A stretch of DNA of 64,000 nt from Erpobdella octoculata (GCA_963978895.1 OZ022238.1:9626584-9690583); one strand, 5' to 3'; counted from the stretch's first letter, positions 9,801-18,432 are shown. The notes: a model not told the origin generated them from the letters alone. A program made the numbers and translations.

Positions 9801-12102
9801 GATATTTTTTGACAAACATTTTCATTAATAAAAATTTTTAATCGTAAACTTCAATATATTTTCTTAAAAATCGGGAAAGCGACCGGGATCGTGAGAGCGA
9901 CCGGGATCGTGAGAGTGACCGGGATCGTGAAAACGACCGGGGAAGGAAACGGGAGCGAGAAAAACAATAAAAAAAATTTGGCTACTATATATTTATATAT
10001 ATATATTTATTATTTAAGTTAAATAAAAGTTTCTTAAAAATAAAATTTGAACGTGTTAACGAGTAGCGACTTTGCATATTTGAATATTTTGCATAATTAG
10101 CCACAGTGAGCTAGACTCGATTGTCCAATCGCAGCGTCTGTTTATGTTTCGCTTTCTCGGTTTCTTTGGTATACGGTCCGACGTTTTATTCGATAACTTT
10201 TTTATTTATTAACTTTGAGAAGCGAAAGTTATATTGTTGGATTTGATATTGAATTATCTAAAAACAAGCGTCTCGGATATACCCAGTGCAGAAGTTTAAA
10301 AAAAGATCGATTTTCTCAAAGAAGAGCCAATGTTGATTTTATGCAATTTTCGGCGGAAAATCGTCGTTTTTCGCTTATAACTTTTTTATTTGTTGAACCG
10401 AAGACAATCCAAATATAACATTCGATTTCATTTTTTATACCCCATCCAACAATGTATAGCATAGCCCCAGTGCAAGCAATTTTTTTTTTTTTTTAATTAG
10501 CATTGCCAGCCTCGAGGCTAACTTCACACACGTACAGATAATGTATACGATTTATTTGTAGGTTTGTGGAGCAGAATGCCATTTAATAGAATTTATAAGT
10601 TTTATCAACGCCTTCAGATCAATCTGAAATAAGATTATTCAAGTATCCATCCATCCCGGATAAAAAATGAAAATTGACTGCATTTATATTTATTCACAAA
10701 CCTGTTGATGAAACCTCCTTGAATATTTTGCGAATTATCTCCAACTTGCAGCCTGGGTGCATCGGTGGTTACCTTCCCATCTTCTACCTCAGCTTTCCAG
10801 GTGTGAGGATCATCGGAGGAAGCTTTATGTCTGTGGTCGTAAAGGTTTCGAATTATAAGGATTGCACATACATTGATTAGGACTGAGAGCAATAGTAGCA
10901 GCACATTATGATTATGACTGAACACTACAAATGCTTCAAAACCTTAATTTTTATACCAACAAGTCTAAAATAAATACATGGCAACTATTTGGCAGTTGTA
11001 TGATGATAGTCGTATATCAAATATAGGTCATATGAAGTTTTATTCAAGTTTTAATTAAAAAAACTTAAAAATATGATCTACTAACTTTTTCCAGGGAAGA
11101 ACACACAGCCCGCAACATTTTTCCATTCCTTCTAAATTTTGTTCGGCTTCTTTCATATCCTGATTGATGCGGGTCATTCCATCTTCTATTCTGTCCAGTT
11201 TCTCTGTTCACAAGAGTTATTAAAAGAAAAGCATCCTTTTTATTTGTGCAATTTTGATGCTTTCTATGAAATGTTACTTTTACGGGATAAAATTATACTC
11301 AGAAACCAGTTAAAAATCCATTATGGTTATTCACAATGAAAAATTGTAAATTATTTAAAAATAAAATGGTTTTGGATATTATAATGATTGTTATCATAAC
11401 CTCACCTCCCTGTTCATTCAACATGCCTAACGTTTTAGTACCCACATCCTGACTCTGAAACACAAATTAACCGTAAAATCCCAGCAGAATTTCAAGCTAA
11501 AGAACTAAACAGCAAAAAACTCTAAAAAAAACAACTGAAATAAAATCAAATAAAACTGAAAAATACCACAGAAAAACCATAAAAAACTGAAGTGATTTTT
11601 TTCTTTTTCAAAAACCAGACAAATAATAAAAAAAAACAAAACAAAAGCCCCAATAAACATCTCCATTTCTAATATTTTCATCTTCCTACCTCCTTGTTCA
11701 TCTAATTTAATCAATGTTTGAATGCCAGTATCCTTGCTCTAGTGTAGGCATGTGAGTTACAAAAAATTTATATATCTTACATAATTTACTCTCTAAAAGA
11801 GAACTTTTAGTTTAAAAATTTTAACTTTTTAACTCAAATTTATCAAATGAATCTATCTGGTTATAAATTACCTCTTCACACAGAGCAACCATTCTCCTTG
11901 TACTTTCCAATGACTGCAAGCATAATAATTCAGAATTACTTAAATCTAATGTATAAATAATAGATCTCAAACAATAATTTAAAAGATGAATTTATTAAAA
12001 TATTTATTAAAGAATAAAATATTTTTAAACCTCATCTGTTTTCATATTCATCTGCCTCTGAAGTTGATACAATTCATTTCTCATATCTGCTTCGCTTGAC
12101 AT
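6741..12102 (-). CDS. SNAP25: SNAP-25 homologue (t-SNARE), complete, with alternative exon 3
   Basis: SNAP-25 is the Qb/Qc SNARE that pairs with syntaxin and synaptobrevin for regulated exocytosis at the plasma membrane. Exons (minus): 12102-12031, 11913-11872, 11738-11690 or 11454-11406, 11203-11086, 10830-10702, 7764-7620 and 6806-6741. All borders are GT/AG, all phases agree, and the total is 621 nt, or 206 residues, the classic SNAP-25 length. The first SNARE helix starts after [11 protein letters not shown] and has its zero-layer Gln at residue 53. A cysteine patch follows at C84, C85 and C88 (C-C-G-L-C-V-L-P-W) for membrane anchoring by palmitoylation. The second helix, after [10 protein letters not shown], has its zero-layer Gln near 175. 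Trp92 and Leu90 stand where vertebrate SNAP-25 has cysteines. The protein ends in K-I-L-K-S. SNAP-29 and SNAP-47 lack this cysteine patch, so SNAP-25/SNAP-23 is the right subgroup. Confidence 0.95.
7620..7764 (-). CDS. SNAP25: SNAP-25 exon 6, residues 137-185 (second SNARE helix)
   Basis: 145 nt, acceptor tctaaaag, donor CCCAG|GTGACG. It carries [10 protein letters not shown] and [11 protein letters not shown], both diagnostic of SNAP-25, followed by D-S-Q-N-T-Q-I with the zero-layer Gln. It lies about 2.9 kb from exon 5 because a transposon occupies the intron. Confidence 0.95.
8598..8606 (+). repeat. 9-bp target site duplication, left copy of the MULE
   Basis: ACAGATAAT, repeated exactly at 10534-10542 just outside the opposite inverted repeat. 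Confidence 0.85.
9186..9276 (-). repeat. 18-bp minisatellite in the left MULE arm (mirrored at 9870-9961)
   Basis: Units of CCCGGTCGTTTTCACGAT repeat about four times; the inverted set is in the right arm. The unit closely matches the 18-bp minisatellite of the Helitrons at 43.9-44.5 kb. Confidence 0.8.
9427..9801 (+). CDS. Ulp1-like protease remnant fused to a PHD-type zinc finger (transposon ORF)
   Basis: 124 residues. Residues about 18-50 read [11 protein letters not shown], the C-terminal catalytic block of Ulp1/C48 cysteine peptidases, with the nucleophile Cys in the N-C-G-I-F-V context, then a helix with F-x-x-D-x-x-R-x-x-W. The His and Asp of the catalytic triad should lie upstream and are missing, so no active protease is expected. 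Residues about 72-120 form a Cys-rich finger: C-x2-C, then G-D-W-V-E-C-x2-C-x2-W-V-H-x2-C, then F-T-C-x2-C, a PHD-type pattern. The first ATG may not be the original start; the ORF is probably the 3' end of a longer transposon gene left between the two arms. It lies antisense to SNAP-25. Confidence 0.75.
   Translation: MLFFINPRLIIKKPPVTKYQKDAYNCGIFVGVFIRRLDRGEDLSGSFNPDSEREEWLKEIMLASDSMTNYCLYCGTGGEGAGGDWVECEKCRRWVHQKCTFLMYSKEEFKTKHFTCMLCLDFIK
10534..10542 (+). repeat. 9-bp target site duplication, right copy of the MULE
   Basis: ACAGATAAT, matching 8598-8606. Confidence 0.85.
10702..10830 (-). CDS. SNAP25: SNAP-25 exon 5, residues 94-137 (linker)
   Basis: 129 nt, acceptor gaccacag, donor AACAG|GTTTGT. 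It encodes the flexible linker with D-P-H-T-W-K and the conserved G-G-F-I-N-R leading into the second SNARE helix. Confidence 0.9.
11086..11203 (-). CDS. SNAP25: SNAP-25 exon 4, residues 55-94 (end of helix 1 and cysteine patch)
   Basis: 118 nt, acceptor tgaacag, donor AAAAA|GTTAGT. It encodes [20 protein letters not shown] followed by the C-C-G-L-C palmitoylation patch. By position (residues 56-94) it corresponds to the exon that vertebrates duplicated as 5a/5b; here it is single. Confidence 0.93.
11406..11454 (-). CDS. SNAP25: SNAP-25 exon 3B (second alternative version), residues 39-55
   Basis: 49 nt encoding [16 protein letters not shown] plus one base. Acceptor gtttcag, donor GGAG|GTGAGG. 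It differs from exon 3A at 7 of 16 residues yet keeps S-x-D-x-G-x-x-T-L-x-x-L-x-E-Q-G, the zero-layer Gln, and both splice phases. A 235-bp intron (11455-11689) separates the two versions. No stop or frame damage is seen, so it does not look like a dead exon. Confidence 0.88.
11690..11738 (-). CDS. SNAP25: SNAP-25 exon 3A (first alternative version), residues 39-55
   Basis: 49 nt encoding [16 protein letters not shown] plus the first base of Glu55. Acceptor acactag, donor GGAG|GTAGGA. It contains the zero-layer Gln53. It is one of two tandem versions with the same length and phase; because 49 is not a multiple of three, joining both or neither would shift the frame. Confidence 0.92.
11872..11913 (-). 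CDS. SNAP25: SNAP-25 exon 2, residues 25-38
   Basis: A 42-nt exon encoding [14 protein letters not shown], with acceptor tgcttgcag and donor GAG|GTAATT. It is part of the first SNARE helix; S-L-E-S-T-R-R-M is near-invariant in the family. Confidence 0.93.
12031..12102 (-). CDS. SNAP25: SNAP-25 exon 1 (coding part), residues 1-24
   Basis: ATG at 12102-12100 begins [11 protein letters not shown], which matches the SNAP-25 N-terminus closely and fixes the start. The exon ends ...GATGAG|GTTTAA in phase 0. Upstream bases read cgcaaggATG. Any 5' UTR exon was not identified. Confidence 0.93.
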
Positions 12103-13300
12103 CCTTGCGGGTGATGCTTAAACAAATTTTATAATTATGTTTATTTGTTTGTTAGCACTTTGAATGGGAATTGAACAGAAGCGAAAAAATAATCAACATT
12201 CATAAAAAAACATCTTGTAAATGTTTAGTTTAGTTTAATATCTCAAAGCATTCATGTTTGAGTTTAATTGATGAAAAGGTATTTTAATGAGTAATCCTTT
12301 ACACTTTTGCCTTGAATTAAAAGCAACTTGCAATATTCTCAGCTGGTGACACTAGGTACCAAAACTGCATGTTCACTGTCAATAGCACAAATGAATATTA
12401 ATAGTGCAATGCCCAAAACATTGAAAATCTCTTCTGTGGCCAAATTTTTTTATTCCTTAATTAGCTAGCTTCATAACATAACTTCTGTGGTCAAATACTG
12501 TGAATATATATATATAAGCAATAGCGATGTTGAGAACCTTCCCCGAACCAAAGGGAGATACTAGGGCATATCATCTAGAATTCAAGATCTAGAATACTGT
12601 GTCTATATCTTGAAAAAAAAACAGCACTATAACAAAGAAAGAGTATAAACCATATTGAGACATTCAAGCTGATGAAAAAAAACATGACATACCACCAGCT
12701 TCAAGATTACAAGATATTTCCAGATGAGTTAGTTAAAGTTTAAAGAAAAAAAGAGACTTATAGCATTTTAAAAATATATTGTCCAGTAGTCATTCAGATT
12801 ACTCCAATAGGCTGATGCAGTATTTAGCTTCACTTGTCAAAAGTCATTAATTAGTGCTACTGACAGTGCGATTTGATTGATTTTTTTTAACCAACGTAAA
12901 CCAAAATAATGATCACAAGTTGCTTAAACCTTTCGATAATTGACGCTGTTAAATTAACTCACCTTTATTAAACAATCAACAAAAAAATGCAATTTTAAAA
13001 TTAATGATTTTACAACCGCAGAAACTTTAAATTAAAGCCAACAAGACTACCTCACCCCCTTCTATTCATCGACCAAAACAAACCCACAGATTATTACCAA
13101 AAACTGTAAAAGTCATTAAACACGTTAATCATTTCTCAGATGTTGTTTTACATATTTTTCAAAACTGAAAATTGTAAATTGCTCATAAAAACTATTTTTT
13201 TATATTTATATATTTATTCTGCTATGAATTCAATTTCCAGACAATTTATGACTGAAACTAGCTGCATTTTTGGATTCAAGCAGAGATGTTGCGAGTATAC
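12103..13300. other. Upstream region of SNAP-25
   Basis: AT-rich DNA 5' of the SNAP-25 start. It should hold the promoter and any 5' UTR exon, but no clear TATA box or first exon could be assigned by eye. Short TTCTGTGG pieces at 12432 and 12481 resemble the palindrome near 5.4 kb. Confidence 0.35.
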
Positions 13301-13302
13301 TT

Positions 13303-13338
<36 letters not shown>

Positions 13339-13375
13339 GTTGAATTTATATAGCGCTATTTACTATTGTTCAATA
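13301..13375 (+). repeat. (AATC)n microsatellite joined to a TATATAGCGC repeat
   Basis: Nine TCAA/AATC units are followed by GAATTTATATAGCGC and a matching AATAGCGCT about 20 bp on. TTTATATAGCGCC occurs again at 28369, so this is probably the end of a dispersed element. Confidence 0.6.
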
Positions 13376-13549
13376 GCGCTCGGACACGAACTTTTTAAAT
13401 AAATAAGTCTTAAGTCCCCGACGGAAAACTGTGAGAGAAGTAGATTAGTGAGAGAAGTAGTAAGAGATTTCCAGGGATAGGGACAAGAGTAAGAAAAGGA
13501 GCTTTAAGCAAAAGAAATGCTTGACAGAAAAGATATGAAAGTGGTTAAG

Positions 13550-13625
13550 AGCAGGGCCGGATTAAGGTCGTCGTAGGCCCTAGGCACCAGGGCCGTTTTA
13601 AGGTCGTCGTAGGCCCATAGACAGA
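13550..13625 (+). repeat. Tandem duplicate of AAGGTCGTCGTAGGCCC
   Basis: GGGCCGGATTAAGGTCGTCG... and GGGCCGTTTTAAGGTCGTCG... lie side by side, 37 bp apart. They adjoin the left end of the pogo-like element and probably belong to another transposon's terminus. Confidence 0.55.
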
Positions 13626-14108
13626 CTTAGGGGAGGATCACCTAAGATGGGACACTTTGCAGATTTATTAAGATTTGTATAAAACTATAAGAGTTAAATC
13701 AGACTATACCACTCTATTGGGAAACGCAGATATGTGCTTACATTATATAGTTGAAACATTCTTATTTAGTTAACACCAAATTGTAAATTCAGCATAAACA
13801 GTAAATGTTCAAAGTGTCCCATCTTAGGCAGCTAACATCCTAAGTTGGGACATATTCAATCCCATTATCTTAAGATGGGACAATATAATATCATAAGATG
13901 GGACAGCATTTTTAAGATTCTCACTTTAAACAATTCATATAATCTTTATTTTTAACGTCTTCTATGCACTTAATAAACTGCATATCAGCAATTAATCACT
14001 GTTCTTAGATCTACTGAAATAATAATAGTCTATTAGTATGTTCACATAAAAAAAAAATATTGTCGTAGACAATAGGCTTAAAACACATTAATAACGCAAT
14101 AATCACAG

Positions 14109-15140
14109 TTATTTGCAGCACTTTCCACACACAAAGTCATCATCTCCAATAACACCAGATTCTTTGGCACACGTTTCGTGCATCCACACTTTGCATGTTC
14201 CACATTGCAACCAATCATTGTTAATTTTCTTCTTTGTTTTTTCAATGTCCTGTGACAGAATAGCATTGAATTGCAGCCCACACCAACTGCATGGAGTATT
14301 ATCGTTAGTGATCTGTCCCTTTTTAGGTATCTTAGTCATTGAGCGTTTGCTGGCAGGTCTCTGTTTCTCCTTTGGCTGTTTAGTTTTCTTCTTGTCCTTC
14401 TTAACAGATTCCTTAGGTAGCTTTGGACATTTAACCTTCTTACTACGATTTGCTGCATCTTCTATCAGCTTGCGTTTGTACGGTGAAGATGTTAATATTG
14501 TAGCTTCCATAGATCGACTCGACTTCTTTCTAATATCCGACACCGGTTTGAGAGGTACAGGACTAATGTCGGTCACAGATACACGCCGCTTCATACCAGA
14601 TTTTGGTGTTACAGCATCATCTACACCAGGCACCAAAGTCGATATAAACAGATGTCCTGGCTGGTCAGCAATGGCAGCAGGTTCCACTAGTTGATATGAG
14701 ACTGGTGCTGGCTGGTCGGTAAGTCGAGAAGATTCAGACGTTTGATGCGAAACTGGTGCCGACTGGTCAGCAAAGACAGCAGGTACCACAGGTTGATTTG
14801 AGACTAGTGCTGGCTGATCGGTAACCGGAACAGATTCAGACAGTTGATGCGAAACTGGTGCCGGCTGGTCAGCAAAGACAGTAGGTTCCACCGGTTGATT
14901 CGTGACTGGTGTCGGCTGATCGGCAACCGGAACAGATTCACACGGTTGATGCGAAACTGGTGCCGACTGGTCAGCAAAGACAGCAGGTACCACAGGTTGA
15001 TTCGTGACTGGTGTCGGCTGATCGGCAACCGGAACAGATTCACACGGTTGATGCGAAACGGGTGCCAAGACTTTGGAAATTGCTGTAACCATTCGATGCT
15101 CCTCCCACGATCCACGTTGTGTTTTTCTCTTGTAAGACAT
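14109..15140 (-). pseudogene. Pogo-type transposase derivative: N-terminus, Pro/Gln repeats, C-terminal zinc finger; DDE core absent
   Basis: 343 codons from ATG at 15140. The first residues, M-S-Y-K-R-K-T-Q-R-G-S-W, match the start of pogo/Tigger-like transposases, which open with Y-K-R-K-T-x-R-x-S-W before a psq-type helix-turn-helix; here the helix-turn-helix breaks off after about 25 residues. Residues about 30-170 are 34-35-residue tandem repeats built from A-D-Q-x-A-P-V-S-H-Q-P and P-V-T-N-Q-P. Then come a basic Ser/Lys-rich stretch and, from about 284, a PHD-like finger: C-S-W-C, D-W-L-Q-C-x2-C-x2-W-M-H-x2-C, and V-C-x2-C at the end. Such a finger closes many invertebrate pogo transposases. 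The whole DDE catalytic core is missing. The frame is intact, so a small DNA-binding or chromatin-binding protein could still be made. Confidence 0.75.
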
Positions 15141-15181
15141 TCCCTAACAATAACAAAAATAACATTGTATTAAATGAGTTC

Positions 15182-15225
15182 CTAAGATGGGACAACGTAG
15201 TTGTCTAGTGTCCCATCTTAGGATA
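15182..15225. repeat. Perfect 14-bp inverted repeat inside the pogo-like element
   Basis: CCTAAGATGGGACA, about 14 bp of spacer, then TGTCCCATCTTAGG. Probably paired subterminal transposase-binding sites. Confidence 0.75.
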
Positions 15226-15599
15226 TAGCATAGCATGTACGATCATTGAGAATGCAATTATTATCGCTCATGTATTGTCTATTTTGAACTCTGGAACGTA
15301 AACTACGATTGTAGTACTATAAATGAATACAAAATACTAATAACAAAGTTTCAAACTTACCTCGTTAAGCCTGACAAGTTGCCGGTGTAAATTAATAACA
15401 AAATATACGTAAAACTGGAAAAGCTGATAGTACACAAAACAAGCTACCGAAAGCCGTGTAAATGATTACATAGATATAAATAATAGCTAGAGACATATAG
15501 GAGTAGTTCAATATTGCGCCGTGTGTCAACTAATATAGATAGTCTATGTGTCCCATCTTTGGAACTGTCCCATCTTAGGTGATCCTCCCCTACCATTGA

Positions 15600-16007
15600 G
15601 ATGCATAGAAAACAAAACCAATTCAAAATATACAACAAAGCACTAGCTAAAAAATGTGGAGGGCTGGAAGTAGGTGTGCCCCTTTTGCTCATAATAATTG
15701 GTCAGCCGTTTCACAATCGGTATTTGTTGATAATCGCTACCGCAGTAGATTAGGCTAATTTTATCCTGCAAAATGCAGTAACGAGTAACGATGCATTGGG
15801 TTTGAATCTTTGGTGGCACAATCGCTCCATGCTTGCAAACACTAATTTTAGTTGAATAAAAACTATGACATCCCAGTCACTGATTAGTTATTGAGAAAAA
15901 GAAAACTCAAAGATCAATTAAGAAGAAATCAATAAGAATCATAAAATGCCATTCAAGTTCGATTGAAGCATTAGAGATGTGTTTGGGTGGACTGGAATAG
16001 AATTTAA
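15600..16007. other. Spacer between the pogo-like element and the hAT remnant
   Basis: No supported gene. It should contain the far end of the hAT element, but no terminal repeat matching that at 24.9 kb was recognised. Confidence 0.35.
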
Positions 16008-16557
16008 TCAAGACTTTTTGTGAATGTGGAAACAGGGCTTATAAAGCCTCAAAATTCGCGGCGGAGTTTTTATTAACGCCAATCTTATGTCATTCTCAAC
16101 ATTTAATTTTTTTCTTTTGTTTTTAAACGAAGATTTGAAAATAAATTGAACTAAAACACGAAACATCGACACATTTGGGTATGAATGTAACACCAGAATT
16201 GTGTGATCAATTTGTCATTGAACAAGTTACGTGCCGAGAAATCATTCCGCAAATCCATGAATTCATCTTGTAATTCATCTAGAATGTTGGTTACATCAAA
16301 GAAGCAGAGAATGGATTTGTGTCAATGTAGTTTCTCCTTCTTTCAGCTCAGGGAAGTAATGCTGGAGTTCGTTTTCAAGGGATTCGAGCTGCCCAGTAAT
16401 CTCCTCTTTCAAATATTCATTTATTTCACCTTCGGATTCATCAACCACAATGCAGAGTTTTTCAAAGATGGTAAAGTTTCAAAGATTTATTTTTCTTCGC
16501 CAGTTTTGCAGCTTGTATGAAAATGCTTCGAGATTATTGTAAACTGCAATACAACTC
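16008..16557 (-). pseudogene. hAT transposase remnant, C-terminal part (SCAND3/ZBED5-like)
   Basis: In minus-strand frames, broken by stops and shifts, one reads L-E-A-F-S-Y-K-L-Q-N-W-R-R-K-I-N, F-P-E-L-K-E, D-L-R-N-D-F, then S-Y-P-N-V-S-M and L-N-V-E-N-D-I-R-L-A-L. These follow in order the C-terminal half of hAT transposases of the SCAND3/ZBED5/FAM200 type, ending in the dimerisation region (normally Y-P-x-x-x...F-S-x-L...R-N-R-L-x-x-E-x-D-L-R-x-A-L). The F-S-A-L segment is lost. It continues on the far side of the LINE at 18336. Confidence 0.8.
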
Positions 16558-18335
16558 TACAGATGCTTGGTTTCCTTGATGTGCTTTCTAAGGCTGTGGA
16601 TGTGGGAAATGAAGTTGATGTGTTATATACTGACCTGGAAAAGGCCTTTGACAAAATTCCGCATGAAAAATTGTTATATAAGTTGGAGAGATACAAAGTG
16701 CATAAACAGATTCTAAAGTGGATTAAAAACTATTTGAAAGACAGAACGTTTAGAGTGAGACTAAATGAAGAGCATTCCGAGGCTTTACGGGTGGAGAGTG
16801 GTGTTCCTCAGGGTAGTGTGTTGGGTCCTGTATTGTTCCTGATTTATATCAATGACATTTGTACTGTTTGCGAGAATATGTTTCTTTTTGCGGATGATGC
16901 TAAAATATTTAAAGTTTTGAGCAGTAAAGATGATTGTAGCAGGCTGCAGAATGATATCAATAGAGTGGTGGAGTGGTTCAATAGATGGCAGATGCAGGTG
17001 AATATTGGAAAATGCTGTCTTCTCCATGTTGGGGGGAAGCATTTCATAAATAAATATCATTTGATAGATTTAGATGGCACCACGTGTGAAATACCAACAA
17101 TTGAATCAGTCTCGGATCTCGGTATTATTATGGATTCAAAACTGCAATTCAAAGAACATATTTTATCTCGGGTAAAGAAAGCCAACATAATGCTGGGTAT
17201 AATAGCAAGAAATTTTAGAAAATTGTCAGATGAAGCCTTTATTACTCTATATAAAGCCTTGGTGAGGTCCCAGCTAGAATATGGAGTACAAGTGTGGAAC
17301 CCATATAGGCAAGGATTGATCGATGCAGTAGAAAGGGTGCAGAGAAGGGCGACTAAACTGCGGCCATCCTGTGTGGGAATGCCATACGAAATGAGATTGA
17401 GAAAATTAAAGCTTCCGACATTGAAATATAGAAGAATCAGAGCGGATTTGATTTTATTATTCGATTTGTTGGCTGGAGATCTAAGGAGCTTGGTTTGTCC
17501 GTCCCTGACCTTCTGTACGTATGAAAGAACCAGAGGCCACGATAGAAAGCTGGTGACATCAGGTGCACACAAAGACTGCAGGAAGTATTTCTTTGGTAAT
17601 AGAGTTATTCAGGAGTGGAATAGATTGCCACAGTCGGTCGTGTCAGCTGGAGATAAATATACTTTTAGGATATTATTAGATGCTTTTTGGGGTGAAAAGG
17701 TTTATGAGTTGTGAAGACGGGGGTTTTAGATGTGTTTTATGTTTAGTTTTTGATCTGCCTCTAATTGCGTGACATTTTGCAATGTTTTTGGTTTGCTTTG
17801 AGGTCGTGTTGGGTTTTAGATAGGTTTTCTGTTTAATTGACACTATGTTTTCGGTTTGCATGTGATGTCGTGCTGGTTTTCTGATTACTTTTGAATTGAT
17901 TCATTCATTAGTGGTGTTGACAGTTTTCTCTTTTTTTTCGGTTCGTTTGTGGGGTCCTGTTGTACTTTTTTTTTCTGTTCGTGCGGTTTTTTTTTTATAT
18001 TATTATGTTTTATGTTTAGTTTTTGATCTGACTCCATATGTGCGACATTTTACTGTTTTTGGTTCGCTTGAGAGTTTGCGTTGAGTTTTAGATATGTTTT
18101 CTGTTTAATTGTCATTATGTTTTCGGTTTGCTTGTGATGTCGTGCTGATTTTGGACATGTTTTCTGATTACTTTTGAATTGATTCATTGGTGGTGTTGAC
18201 ATTTTTCTTTGTTTCCGGTTCGTTTGTGGGGTCGTGTTGTGCTTTTTTTCTGTTCGTGTGGTTTTTTTGTTTGTAATTCGGCAAGGAGTTATTTAACTCG
18301 TGTTGACAACATAATAAATAAATAAATAAATAATA
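16558..18335 (+). mobile_element. 5'-truncated LINE (jockey/CR1-like) with AAAT tail
   Basis: The element starts within the RT palm and ends in an (AAAT)n tail at 18313-18333. After the ORF, the 3' UTR holds two tandem copies of about 265 bp (from about 17738 and from about 18003) sharing GTTTTATGTTTAGTTTTTGA. Abrupt 5' truncation plus a short simple tail is the normal outcome of target-primed reverse transcription. It interrupts the hAT remnant: hAT coding sense runs out at 18336 and resumes at 16557. Confidence 0.85.
16563..17714 (+). pseudogene. LINE reverse transcriptase, 5'-truncated
   Basis: 383 open codons. Visible RT motifs: D-L-E-K-A-F-D near residue 24, G-V-P-Q-G-S-V-L-G-P near 80, catalytic F-A-D-D near 108, and a thumb with S-D-L-G-I and L-V-R-S-Q-L-E-Y-G. 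The C-terminus has the Cys/Trp-rich W-N-R-L-P ending of jockey/CR1-group elements. The fingers, the first RT motifs and the upstream AP endonuclease are absent, and the apparent ATG is an internal Met. The reading frame that remains has no stop, so the copy is young or was recently inserted. It cannot move by itself. Confidence 0.9.
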
Positions 18336-18432
18336 TTCGTATCATTTACCTGAAGTTTCAGGTTAAGCCTATTTTGCTGTTCTAATATATATTCTAGATA
18401 CGCTACTCTTATCAACCAAGCTTTGTCGTTAA
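18336..18432 (-). pseudogene. hAT transposase remnant, middle fragment
   Basis: The minus strand reads N-D-K-A-W-L-I-R-V-A-Y-L-E-Y-I-L-E-Q-Q-N, matching the W-L-x-x-x-A-Y-L-x-D-I-F-x-x-L-N block of SCAND3/ZBED5-like hAT transposases. It is bounded by the LINE tail on one side and the Copia 5' LTR on the other. Confidence 0.8.

Larger units (their letters stand above)
8607..10533. mobile_element. Mutator-like (MULE) foldback element in SNAP-25 intron 5
   Basis: A 1927-bp element with very long inverted repeats: the left arm (8607 to about 9310) is repeated as its complement from about 9840 to 10533, nearly unchanged. It is flanked by the perfect 9-bp direct repeat ACAGATAAT at 8598-8606 and 10534-10542. 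Nine-base duplications with long arms are the mark of Mutator-like elements, and the single internal ORF has an Ulp1-like protease end and a PHD-type finger, domains known to ride in animal MULEs and in KDZ elements. Each arm carries an 18-bp minisatellite near its inner end. There is no transposase DDE domain, so it depends on another copy. Near-identity of the arms suggests a recent insertion or repeated arm conversion. Confidence 0.85.
13630..15590 (-). mobile_element. Internally deleted pogo-like (Tc1/mariner) element
   Basis: A 1961-bp element with perfect 25-bp inverted ends beginning GGGGAGGATCACCTAAGATG and continuing GGACA. TA flanks both ends (13628-13629, 15591-15592), as expected for Tc1/mariner/pogo insertion. 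The motif CCTAAGATGGGACA recurs inside both ends in both orientations (about 13643, 13816, 13850, 13870, 13895, 15182, 15211, 15550 and 15568), likely transposase-binding sites. Its one ORF lacks a DDE domain, so the element is not self-sufficient. Confidence 0.82.

Noticed and set aside
14113..15173. Plus-strand frames of 193 and 109 codons over the pogo-like ORF
   Set aside because: Shadows of the minus-strand frame, which has the transposase start and zinc finger.
16203..16520. Plus-strand 105-codon frame
   Set aside because: The minus strand here matches hAT transposase blocks in order.
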